Below, piece by piece: positions 44,883 through 52,124 of a stretch of DNA of 64,000 nt. A program made the position numbers and the translations under genes. The stretch is from Candidatus Syntrophocurvum alkaliphilum. GTDB lineage: Bacteria > Bacillota > Syntrophomonadia > Syntrophomonadales > Syntrophomonadaceae. The stretch spans positions 868,001 through 932,000 of the forward strand of contig NZ_CP046457.1 of the NCBI RefSeq assembly GCF_009734445.1, given 5' to 3'. How positions within the stretch are numbered: position 1 is the first letter of the stretch; each line of letters begins with the position of its first letter. The notes under the pieces were generated by a model. The model saw only the letters and a program-made list of their open reading frames with translations, was not told where the DNA came from and did not search any database.

Positions 44883-45245
44883 TTATGTAGGTATTATAAT
44901 CTCACCATTTCTTATTCTTCGAGATAATTTTTCAGCTTCATAAACTGCTTCTGGAAATTGTTTGTTTAATTTAGAGTTGACTACAACTTCTAATGCTTCT
45001 ATCGCTCTTCCTGATTCTATTATTCTTAACAAGCAATTTACTCTTGTTCTTGTTGCACTAATTTCTTTATCAAATTCATTATCTCCATCGTTGTAGATTT
45101 CTTCAATAAATTTAGTTTTTGATACACTATCTTTTAGTTCATTAATTCTTAAAATAAATGCTTCCATATAAAGTGCAACAAACCATAGACCTGCTGATCG
45201 ATAACAATTAATAAATTGCTTATCCGAAATCTGTTTTTTATCCAT
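44883..45245 (-). CDS. Hypothetical protein (120 aa) in the terminase-portal cargo site
   Basis: ATG 45245 follows GAGGGGG; the longer frame from 45332 is not used. The protein is helical (FINCYRSAGLWFVALYMEAFIL, TRTRVNCLLRIIESGRAIEALEVV). No family recognised. It lies 186 bp upstream of the protease gene on the same strand, so they may be a pair. Confidence 0.65.
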   Translation of the reverse strand: MDKKQISDKQFINCYRSAGLWFVALYMEAFILRINELKDSVSKTKFIEEIYNDGDNEFDKEISATRTRVNCLLRIIESGRAIEALEVVVNSKLNKQFPEAVYEAEKLSRRIRNGEIIIPT

Positions 45246-45355
45246 TAATTCGCCCCCTCGATTTTTGCTATTTATAGTATAACAATTATTCGAGCAGCCT
45301 GATTTAGCAATTTTACAGCTAACAACCATCATTAATCACCTATGATTATATACGG

Positions 45356-46906
45356 TTACAATATCAATATCCCTCTATCATCATATACACTTCCACCACT
45401 TCTACCTTCATTCCTGATAGCTCTATCCAGTGCCATAATTAAGGCAACTGCACCATCTATCTTTTCAGTACTTTTATCCTTATCCGGTTTGATATTGCCA
45501 GCTGGATCAGTTTTGATGTAGATATTATCCATCATCCACCTTAAGACAGGATTACCACCATGGGCTATCTTTTTTTCAAGTGTTAGCTTCATAAGTTCCT
45601 TTGAAGATGGTGACATGTCCTTATACCCTTGCCCGAATGGTATAACTGTAAACCCCATATCATCAAGATTTTGGGCCATTTGAATAGCACCCCATCTATC
45701 AAAAGCTATTTCTTTTATGTTATAAATCTTACCTAACTCTTCAATGGTTTTTTCAATAAAAGCATAATGGACTACATTTCCTTCTGTAGTTTTAATATAT
45801 CCTTGCTTTTCCCAAACATCATATGGAACATGATCACGTCTAACTCTTACTTTTAAGTTTTCATCTGGTATCCAAAAGTAAGGTAAAATAATATAATTCT
45901 CCTGCTCTGTTCTTGGTGGAAATACTAAAACGAAAGCAGTAATATCTGTTGTACTAGATAAATCTAATCCTGCGTAACATTCTCTTCCCCTTAAAGAATC
46001 TAAATCTATATTTTCATCACAAGAATCCCATTTCTCCATTGGCATCCACCGGACTGATTGTTTTACCCACTGGTTAAGTCTTAATTGCCTAAATAAATTT
46101 TCTTCCGCAGGATTATCTACTGCACTGTTATATGCATTTCTAACTTTCTCTACATCAATTGTATAACCTAAAGATGGATTAGCTTTATACCAGTTTTCTT
46201 CTAAGCTCCAATCATCATTGTCATTAATACCATATATTACGGGATAAAAAGTAGGATCATTTTTTCTACCTTCAAGTATATCTACTGCTTTTTGATGTAC
46301 TTCATAACAGATTGAATTTCTATCTGTACCTGCTGTTGTTATTAAAAAATATAGTGGTTGAAGCCTTGCATCACCAGAACCTTTTGTCATAACATCGAAT
46401 AAATCTCTGTTTGGTTGAGCGTGAAGCTCGTCAAATACAACTGCATGGACATTAAGCCCGTGTTTTGTGTAGGCTTCAGCTGATAATACCTGATAAAAAC
46501 TGTTAGTTGGTTTATATATTAAGCGTTTTATAGACATAACTGGCTTAATTCTCTTTTTTAAAGCAGGAGATTGATCTACCATATCTACTGCAACATCAAA
46601 TACAATGGATGCTTGTTGACGATCTGAAGCACAACCATAAACCTCAGCGCCCCATTCATTATCCCCACAAGTCATAAGTAATGCTACTGCTGCAGCTAGT
46701 TCACTTTTGCCATTTTTCTTAGGCACCTCAATATAGGCTGTATTATATTGCCTATAACCATTTTCTTTAACTGTACCAAAAATATCTCTTATAATTTTGT
46801 CTTGCCAAGGTAATAAATCAAAAGGTACGCCTCTCCACTGTCCTTTAGTATGTTTTAAGCAGTTAATAAAATTTACAGCATGTTGAGCTCTCTTTTCATC
46901 ATACAC
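45356..46906 (-). CDS. terL: Terminase large subunit
   Basis: The protein has 516 residues from GTG 46906 behind GGTGG. The ATPase part has IEVPKKNGKSE (P-loop variant), VVFDELHAQ (Walker B) and ITTAGT. The nuclease part begins CYAGLDLSSTTDI with a catalytic Asp and has FDRWGA further on. It packages phage DNA into the capsid and cuts it. The last 30 codons are duplicated in decayed form at 43681-43760. Confidence 0.95.
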   Translation of the reverse strand: MYDEKRAQHAVNFINCLKHTKGQWRGVPFDLLPWQDKIIRDIFGTVKENGYRQYNTAYIEVPKKNGKSELAAAVALLMTCGDNEWGAEVYGCASDRQQASIVFDVAVDMVDQSPALKKRIKPVMSIKRLIYKPTNSFYQVLSAEAYTKHGLNVHAVVFDELHAQPNRDLFDVMTKGSGDARLQPLYFLITTAGTDRNSICYEVHQKAVDILEGRKNDPTFYPVIYGINDNDDWSLEENWYKANPSLGYTIDVEKVRNAYNSAVDNPAEENLFRQLRLNQWVKQSVRWMPMEKWDSCDENIDLDSLRGRECYAGLDLSSTTDITAFVLVFPPRTEQENYIILPYFWIPDENLKVRVRRDHVPYDVWEKQGYIKTTEGNVVHYAFIEKTIEELGKIYNIKEIAFDRWGAIQMAQNLDDMGFTVIPFGQGYKDMSPSSKELMKLTLEKKIAHGGNPVLRWMMDNIYIKTDPAGNIKPDKDKSTEKIDGAVALIMALDRAIRNEGRSGGSVYDDRGILIL

Positions 46907-46908
46907 TT

Positions 46909-47382
46909 TTAACCACCACCCTTAAAAAGAACAAGTTCCATAGGGTCTTCAGTTATGTCAGGTGTATCTGCTACAATTCTACTTCTAGATGAAGGTGTTA
47001 GCCCAAACTGCTCACAGAATCTATTCATTAGTTTTAAATAGGTCTGGGCAATTGATACTTGTGGCACTTGCTGCCAATATCCTGAAGGAGTTTTAACAAT
47101 TGTGCCATGTTTAGTTATAAATTCTTCTGCTTCTTTCCACCTAGCGTAAGCTTGACAATATCCAGCGAAAGCGGCCATATCTATTTCTGTTAATAAACCT
47201 AGCTGTTCTAGTTGCTTGACCATTCTTCGCCATTCCTTTTTGGCTTCTGGTTCAAGCCAAGTAGGACATCTTGGTGCTTGCTTTTTTGGTTTGGGCTCAT
47301 GTTTATTTATATCCCGCTTACCTGGATTACCTTCCAGCACTTTTATTGCTGTTGGCTTTGGTTTACGTCCACGTTGGGCCAC
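46909..47382 (-). CDS. terS: Terminase small subunit, P27 family
   Basis: The protein has 157 residues from GTG 47382, which is 8 bases after GGAGG; the GTG at 47391 overlaps the ribosome site. It begins MAQRGRKPKPTAIKVLEGNPGKR, the P27-family signature, then CPTWLEPEAKKEWRRMV and a helical body. It recognises the packaging site and recruits the large subunit, whose gene starts 2 bp on. Confidence 0.93.
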   Translation of the reverse strand: MAQRGRKPKPTAIKVLEGNPGKRDINKHEPKPKKQAPRCPTWLEPEAKKEWRRMVKQLEQLGLLTEIDMAAFAGYCQAYARWKEAEEFITKHGTIVKTPSGYWQQVPQVSIAQTYLKLMNRFCEQFGLTPSSRSRIVADTPDITEDPMELVLFKGGG

Positions 47383-47414
47383 AGGTATCACCTCCTTTAT
47401 TTAATTTATATATA

Positions 47415-47438
47415 ACAAAAAAGAGCCTTAATGGCCCT
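47415..47438 (-). terminator. Hairpin terminator upstream of the terminase genes
   Basis: AGAGCC and GGCCCT pair with one wobble around ATTA-type loop, followed on the minus strand by six U. It separates the SymE-like gene from the terminases. Confidence 0.65.
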
Positions 47439-47513
47439 TTGTCAAAACACTGTTATTATATTTCATTCTTACGGGGTAATGGCTTATTAGACCAAGTGCA
47501 TATGTTTAAAGCC

Positions 47514-47705
47514 TTATCGAGAATGATTAAGGTTATTTTTTTCTATAGGTTCAATTACTAGTTTACCTTCTTCTTCTTTTACAATGATGTTATCACCAAT
47601 TTCATAACCTAATCTTTTAAGCCACTGCCCTTGCAATCTTATACATGGGATGTTTTTAGATTTACTATTTGAGCTTTCATAAACCTTTAATATTCTTTGA
47701 TTCAT
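47514..47705 (-). CDS. SymE/AbrB-fold small protein
   Basis: The protein has 63 residues: RILKVYESS, IPCIRLQGQWLKRLGYEIGD and LVIEPIEK match the SymE toxin family (SpoVT-AbrB fold). In E. coli SymE is an SOS-controlled nucleoid-condensing protein repressed by an antisense RNA. Here no LexA box or antisense RNA is obvious. Phage homologues may only be DNA-binding regulators. Confidence 0.75.
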   Translation of the reverse strand: MNQRILKVYESSNSKSKNIPCIRLQGQWLKRLGYEIGDNIIVKEEEGKLVIEPIEKNNLNHSR

Positions 47706-47707
47706 GA

Positions 47708-48451
47708 CTACTTGCCCCCTTGTCTAAAAGCTGCGTTCCCACTTAAGTTTTTAAGTAGAACTTTTCTCGCCTCTTTATATTCATCACCTATCATCCCAAG
47801 TCTAAGTAGCCATGTTCTAAATGTGTACTTTTCATTATCAGTAGGCTTTGCATTAAATACTACATGTTTCTGGTTTTTAGATTTTGCATCGATTAGGTTA
47901 AATAACTGGATAGCTACTCCTTCATCTTTTGGTGTTTGTGGTAAATTAAAGGTTATACTTTCATCGTCTATTTCTATGTTGGTTTCAAGTGGCTTAATAT
48001 CTAATTTAAATTCTTGTATGGTTTCAGCTTTAGCTATATTAATGTCTGCAACTAAATCATCCTCTACTATGTTGTCTATTAAACCTATTGATTTTTTAAT
48101 TAAGTCCTGTTTGCTGTATATCATGTTTATTAGATTTCTTAGGGTTCTGCCACTATGACCTTCTAAAGAAATATCAATTTTAAAACCTAAATTTTCTTTG
48201 GTTTCATCAACTGCTAAGGTTTTTAATGCTGTCGTTTCTATAGTTTCTTCAAACGGTTCTGTAACAGCTTTATTTAATACTTCTTCCAGTTTCATTTCTA
48301 AACCAGCTGCTGTTACTATTTTTCCTTCCTTGCTAATAGTGTAGGTTTCATCATCTGTTGTAATTTCATAAGCATATGTAGGTAGGTATAAGTATTTTGC
48401 CTTTACTTTAAAATGATCTTCCATTCTTTTTACTATTTGTTTTCTATCCAT
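47708..48451 (-). CDS. Conserved phage protein of unknown function
   Basis: The protein has 247 residues. The N-terminus (KVKAKYLYLPTYAYEITTDDETYTISKEGKIVTAAG) recurs in clostridial prophages next to DNA-modification genes. The middle has SLEGHSGRTLRNLINMIYSK, the C-terminus VIQ-like beta strands ending NLSGNAAFRQGG. It overlaps nothing and is followed after 2 bp by the SymE-like gene. I do not know its function. Confidence 0.6.
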   Translation of the reverse strand: MDRKQIVKRMEDHFKVKAKYLYLPTYAYEITTDDETYTISKEGKIVTAAGLEMKLEEVLNKAVTEPFEETIETTALKTLAVDETKENLGFKIDISLEGHSGRTLRNLINMIYSKQDLIKKSIGLIDNIVEDDLVADINIAKAETIQEFKLDIKPLETNIEIDDESITFNLPQTPKDEGVAIQLFNLIDAKSKNQKHVVFNAKPTDNEKYTFRTWLLRLGMIGDEYKEARKVLLKNLSGNAAFRQGGK

Positions 48452-48515
48452 AAAATCCCTCCTGTGCTTTTGGTATGTCTATATATCACTCAAAAACACA
48501 GGGATAGCAAGGGGT

Positions 48516-49745
48516 TTATGCTGCATTGTTAATGTTTTTAAAAGGTATTTTCTCACCTTCTCTTATTAGAAAAACTTCTTCATCAGAGCCTACTTGTTCG
48601 ATATATCGTTTAATTCCTACATCCACAAACTTTTCTTCTAGCTCTATTGCATAACAAACCCTATCCAATTGCTCACAGGCTATTAGTGTAGATGCACTAC
48701 CTGAGAAGGGGTCAACTACAATAGCATTAGTAGTTGTACTATTTTTAATCGGGTAAGCAATTAATGGAATAGGTTTCATAGTGCTGTGAAGTTTACTACT
48801 AGAGGGTTTATCAAATTCCCATACAGTAGTTTCTTTTCTTCCTGCATACCATTTATGTTTGCCTTTTTTCTTCCAGCCAAATAAGCAAGGTTCATTTTTC
48901 CACTGATATGGAGACCTTCCTAATACCAGTGATTGTTTAACCCACTGACACACCCCTGATAAATAAAAGCCAGCATCTTCAAAAGCCCGTCTAAAAATTA
49001 ACCCTTTGGTATCTGCATGAAAAACATAGATAGATGCGTCATCAGCCATTACAGCCTCCATGTTTTCGAAAGCACTAAGTAAAAATTGATAAAACTCTTG
49101 GTCTTTTAAGTTATCATTCTTGATTGTTCCTTGGCTCCCATCATAAGACACACCATACGGGGGATCGGTAACTACTAGATTAGCTTTCTTGCCATCCATC
49201 AGTTTTTCATATATTTCAGTTTTGGTGCTATCACCACAAATAAGTTTGTGTCTGCCTAGAAGCCATATATCTCCTTGTTTTGATATAGGTTCTTCTTCTA
49301 GAGCAGCATCTACATCAAAGTCATCATCTGTAACATCTTTATCATGAATATTACTAAATAACTCATCTATTTCTGGAGGTTCAAAACCAGTAAATTTAAT
49401 ATCAAAATCCTGCGACTGTAGATCCATAATAAGTTCACCAAGCAATTCTCTATTCCATTCACCACTAATTTTATTAAGAGCAATATTTAACGCTTTTTCC
49501 TTGGTCTTATCAATATCTATAACCACACAGTCAATCTCGGTATAACCTAATGACTTCAATACAGATATTCTTTGGTGTCCACCAATTACCGTTAGGTCTT
49601 TATTAACTATAATCGGCTCAACATAACCAAACTCGGTTATGCTATTTTTTATTTTCTCAAATTCACTATCACCGGGTTTTAACTTTTTTCTTGGGTTATA
49701 ACTGGCTGGTATTAGTTTATCTATTTCCAGTTTCATAAACTTCAT
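48516..49745 (-). CDS. ParB-domain DNA methyltransferase
   Basis: The protein has 409 residues from ATG 49745, 8 bases after GGAG. Residues 1-120 are a ParB/sulfiredoxin-like domain (IPASYNPRKKL, VIGGHQRISVLKSLG). The methyltransferase has VVTDPPYGVSYDG (near 197) and DPFSGSASTLIACE (near 350), a beta-class N6-adenine or N4-cytosine enzyme. Such fusions are common in Firmicutes prophages and protect phage DNA. No cognate nuclease is adjacent. Confidence 0.92.
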   Translation of the reverse strand: MKFMKLEIDKLIPASYNPRKKLKPGDSEFEKIKNSITEFGYVEPIIVNKDLTVIGGHQRISVLKSLGYTEIDCVVIDIDKTKEKALNIALNKISGEWNRELLGELIMDLQSQDFDIKFTGFEPPEIDELFSNIHDKDVTDDDFDVDAALEEEPISKQGDIWLLGRHKLICGDSTKTEIYEKLMDGKKANLVVTDPPYGVSYDGSQGTIKNDNLKDQEFYQFLLSAFENMEAVMADDASIYVFHADTKGLIFRRAFEDAGFYLSGVCQWVKQSLVLGRSPYQWKNEPCLFGWKKKGKHKWYAGRKETTVWEFDKPSSSKLHSTMKPIPLIAYPIKNSTTTNAIVVDPFSGSASTLIACEQLDRVCYAIELEEKFVDVGIKRYIEQVGSDEEVFLIREGEKIPFKNINNAA

Positions 49746-50172
49746 CTTCATCACTCCAAAATCTTGATTTTATATAGCAGTCATGGCCGCAGTATTTTCT
49801 TTTTTTGTTACCATAACTACTAAACTCTTTACCACAATGTGGACAAGTATAATGATATATAGCTGTTTCACTTTTACTTCGTGCCTGCGGATTTTCCTTC
49901 CACCATTTCCGCCGACATTCTGTAGAACAAAATTTTCTTGTTCTACCACGCCCTGTTTGTTTAATTGGTTTTGCACAGCAAAAACACAGTAAATGGTTAT
50001 TTATTTTTTCTTTGACATTTAAAGAAACTACTTTTGAATCTCCATCTAAACCGTTTCTTTTACATAACCCTCGAACACTATCCCGCGATATACCAAGTAA
50101 TGCACCTATGGCTTTATATCCAACTCCTTTAAGTCGTAGCTCATATATTTTTTGCTTTTCTAATTCTGTCAT
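49717..50172 (-). CDS. HTH plus zinc-ribbon phage protein
   Basis: The protein has 151 residues from ATG 50172 behind AAGGAG. The HTH is YKAIGALLGISRDSVRGLCKRNG. Two zinc pairs follow: CFCCAKP with KFCSTECRRKWW, and YTCPHCGKEF with KYCGHDCYIKSRFW. It overlaps the methyltransferase gene by 29 bases. It is a paralogue of the island gene at 7375-7884. A DNA-binding regulator is likely. Confidence 0.75.
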   Translation of the reverse strand: MTELEKQKIYELRLKGVGYKAIGALLGISRDSVRGLCKRNGLDGDSKVVSLNVKEKINNHLLCFCCAKPIKQTGRGRTRKFCSTECRRKWWKENPQARSKSETAIYHYTCPHCGKEFSSYGNKKRKYCGHDCYIKSRFWSDEDEVYETGNR

Positions 50173-50197
50173 CTCGCACACTCCTTTTGCGTGAAAA

Positions 50198-50244
50198 TAA
50201 AAAACGCCCTTATATAGCTATCTGCCAAGCTTTAAAAGGCGTTT
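50198..50244 (-). terminator. Long-loop hairpin terminator
   Basis: AAACGCC (50202-50208) and GGCGTTT (50238-50244) pair perfectly over 7 bp, and on the minus strand a T-run follows. It lies between the HNH region and the zinc-ribbon gene. Confidence 0.65.
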
Positions 50245-50375
50245 ATATATTATTAATTTGCAGTTTATTGATTATAGTAAACTTTTGGCTGTTAATCCTA
50301 ACGTTATCGCAATTGTAAAAGCGTTAAAGGGCCATATTAATTCTTATGTCTAAGTCATTTTATCTATAAAATGGA

Positions 50376-50480
50376 TAACCCCCCTTATTTAATTCCGCGA
50401 AAATTCACGCATGAGAGGGCGGCGGTCCCGGTGCTATAAGGGTTTAGAGATTATGACTCCCCTCCCCCCTAGCAGGGCTT
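50376..50480. other. GC-rich block next to the HNH gene, candidate cos site
   Basis: This non-coding stretch has GAGAGGGCGGCGGTCCCGG and CTCCCCTCCCCCC, strikingly GC-rich in an AT-rich region. It lies 14 bp past the HNH stop. HNH-type phages cut cos sites placed beside the HNH and terminase genes. The cut position cannot be seen. The remaining bases from 50245 show nothing else. Confidence 0.45.
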
Positions 50481-50493
50481 ATGGAATTTTATG

Positions 50494-50835
50494 TTAATAG
50501 CTGTACTCTTGATACTGATCTTTTGTCCTAGTCTTCCTATCATGGCACCTCTTACATAATGGCTGCCAGTTACCCTCATCCCAGAATAGTTTTTCATCAC
50601 CTCGATGTGGAACTATATGATCCACTACTGTAGCAGGTGTAATCCTACCTTCTTTTTCACAGTACCTGCATAATGGATTAGCTTTTAAGAATCTCTTTCT
50701 TGCTTTTCTCCACCTACTGTCATAACCACGACTTGCAGCACTAGGTCTATCATTAGTATGAAACTTACAATAAGTATTAGTTGTTAGTTCTGGACACCCA
50801 GGATAACGACATGGTGTTTTTGGTTTGTAAGGCAT
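50494..50835 (-). CDS. HNH endonuclease of the packaging module
   Basis: The protein has 113 residues. CRYCEKEG with TVVDHIVPHRGD and WQPLCKRCHDRKT gives the zinc pairs and HNH active site. CRYPGCPELTTNTYCKFH at the N-terminus is another zinc-like motif. HNH proteins of this type help terminase cut at cos. ATG follows AAGAGGTG. Confidence 0.92.
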   Translation of the reverse strand: MPYKPKTPCRYPGCPELTTNTYCKFHTNDRPSAASRGYDSRWRKARKRFLKANPLCRYCEKEGRITPATVVDHIVPHRGDEKLFWDEGNWQPLCKRCHDRKTRTKDQYQEYSY

Positions 50836-50926
50836 TTTCTTTCACCTCTTTAAAACAACTAGGGAACATGCAATACACCTTCTTTGTCGTATACCATGTT
50901 CCCCATACACATTTTTTGCATTTCAT
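50777..50926 (-). CDS. Small zinc-finger-like protein (49 aa)
   Basis: The frame encodes MKCKKCVWGTWYTTKKVYC then FPSC, four cysteines that could bind zinc. ATG 50926 follows AGGAG by 10 bases. An in-frame ATG at 50953, directly after a hairpin U-tract, could give a longer form beginning MPIKQELRK. It overlaps the HNH gene by 59 bases in another frame. Function unknown. Confidence 0.6.
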   Translation of the reverse strand: MKCKKCVWGTWYTTKKVYCMFPSCFKEVKENALQTKNTMSLSWVSRTNN

Positions 50927-50955
50927 TTTTCTCAACTCCTGTTTAATGGGCATAG

Positions 50956-50989
50956 AAAAAGCCCTCGGGAGTTTACTCCTTTGGGCTTT
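50956..50989 (-). terminator. Leader hairpin and U-tract before the late genes
   Basis: AAAGCCC/GGGCTTT with an inner GGGAG/CTCC stem forms a strong hairpin, then CTTTTTCT and ATG. The 3' arm holds GAGGG, 8 bases before that ATG. It lies about 70 bases into the transcript from the candidate promoter at 51066-51095, so it may act as an attenuator. Confidence 0.65.
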
Positions 50990-51065
50990 AATACTGCGTT
51001 TCCCGGGAGTCGTAACGATCTATCCCTTAGGCATATCCAAACAGCATGTGATTCTCTTGATTATT

Positions 51066-51095
51066 TCTATACCTTTACATCTTATATAATATCAA
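51066..51095 (-). promoter_or_regulatory. Candidate late promoter
   Basis: Minus strand: TTGATA, 18-base spacer, TATAGA. It lies just after the DUF1492/ArpU-like gene and upstream of all packaging and structural genes. Four 10-bp direct repeats begin 19 bp upstream of the -35 box. Confidence 0.55.
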
Positions 51096-51113
51096 CATTG
51101 CATAGTGGTTTAA

Positions 51114-51153
51114 AGTCGCTTTTAGTTGCTTTTAGTTGCTTTTAGTCGCTTTT
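51114..51153. repeat. Four tandem 10-bp repeats (AGTYGCTTTT)
   Basis: Starts at 51114, 51124, 51134 and 51144; the only variable base is C or T at the fourth position. One helical turn spacing puts each copy on the same DNA face. They overlap the last codons of the regulator gene (stop at 51132), so part of the array is also coding. Confidence 0.85.
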
Positions 51154-51560
51154 AATTTTTGTTCTATGACTTTTAATGCTTTTCCATGTACACGAAACAC
51201 CCAACTACGTTCATAACCTAAATCTGCTGATATCTCTTCCCACGACTTTCCACTAATGTAGCGCATCTCAAGGAGCAATCTATAGTTTAAGTCATTAACC
51301 TTATTAATCGTTTCTAGGATTTCCCTTTTTAAATCTACTAGTCTATCTATATCTGCATTGATTTCATTTTCTAAATCTATAACTTTTACAATAGCATTTT
51401 CTGCGGGGCTTCTTACATCATTACCTCCTGAAACTTTTGTATGGGTAAATGTTGCAGTAACTTTTGTAGCTAAACTCTTTAATGATTCCAATTGCTCTAA
51501 CTTACTATCAATTATCTGATCAAGCCAAATCCCCTGTGATAAGTATTCTTTAGCTTTCAA
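51132..51560 (-). CDS. DUF1492/ArpU-like phage late regulator
   Basis: The protein has 142 residues. The C-terminal half (YRLLLEMRYISGKSWEEISADLGYERSWVFRVHGKAL) is a sigma-region-4-like HTH. The N-terminal half is a helix (WLDQIIDSKLEQLESLKSLA). Proteins of this kind activate late genes in Gram-positive phages. Its gene ends in the repeat array before the candidate late promoter, which fits an activator encoded next to its target. Confidence 0.8.
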   Translation of the reverse strand: MKAKEYLSQGIWLDQIIDSKLEQLESLKSLATKVTATFTHTKVSGGNDVRSPAENAIVKVIDLENEINADIDRLVDLKREILETINKVNDLNYRLLLEMRYISGKSWEEISADLGYERSWVFRVHGKALKVIEQKLKATKSN

Positions 51561-51577
51561 AACCCATCCCCCCCTAA

Positions 51578-52123
51578 TTATTTGACTTCGAGTTTACCCT
51601 TGTAGTAAGTATCGATAATAAACTTTTGTGTTTCTCTATCTAGTGAACGTATTCTTTCAATAATCTTTTCTTGTTCTTCTTTCGCCTGTTCTTTAGTTTT
51701 TAAGAATGAACAATCTGGCCCTTTGCATTTATTAATTGTTAAAATAGTGCACTTCTTATTTTTATAAGCAAAACAGTCTTTTTCATTTTTCATCTCTTTG
51801 CAACTGGTACTAAAATATTTAATCGGCATCATAAGCTTTTTTGCCTGATTAATCTCAATACTCATACCAGGGGAGATATACTCACCAAAAACCCATAACT
51901 CTTGACATTTAGCTAATATATTTAATCCTAAATTAATTCCTAAGTTTCTCTCTTCTGGATCATGCTCATTTAAAATTTGTGGGTATAAAAGATGCGGCAC
52001 AAATGGCACTGCGCCTTTACTTACAGCAAATCTCCCATACCTTCTTGCACGTTGTGAATTACCTTTGATATCACCGGCGAATGGTGAACATATGAATACT
52101 ATTTTTTTATCTATATCTGCCAC
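51578..52123 (-). CDS. Nucleoside deoxyribosyltransferase-like protein (DUF4406/DUF7768-like)
   Basis: The protein has 181 residues from GTG 52123 behind AGGAGGG. IVFICSPFAGD, VPFVPHLLYPQIL and ELWVFGEYISPGMSIEI match the fold of deoxyribosyltransferase-like phage proteins. The C-terminal 70 residues have a cysteine cluster (DCFAYKNKKCTI, NKCKGPDC) and a helix. Enzyme activity is uncertain. Confidence 0.65.
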   Translation of the reverse strand: MADIDKKIVFICSPFAGDIKGNSQRARRYGRFAVSKGAVPFVPHLLYPQILNEHDPEERNLGINLGLNILAKCQELWVFGEYISPGMSIEINQAKKLMMPIKYFSTSCKEMKNEKDCFAYKNKKCTILTINKCKGPDCSFLKTKEQAKEEQEKIIERIRSLDRETQKFIIDTYYKGKLEVK

Positions 52124-52124
52124 T

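Noticed and set aside
47514-47705. SOS-regulated SymE/SymR toxin system
   Set aside because: No LexA box or antisense promoter is evident; the family fit is good but the regulation is unsupported.
51114-51153. CRISPR-like short tandem repeats
   Set aside because: The 10-bp units are contiguous with no spacers, and no cas genes are present.
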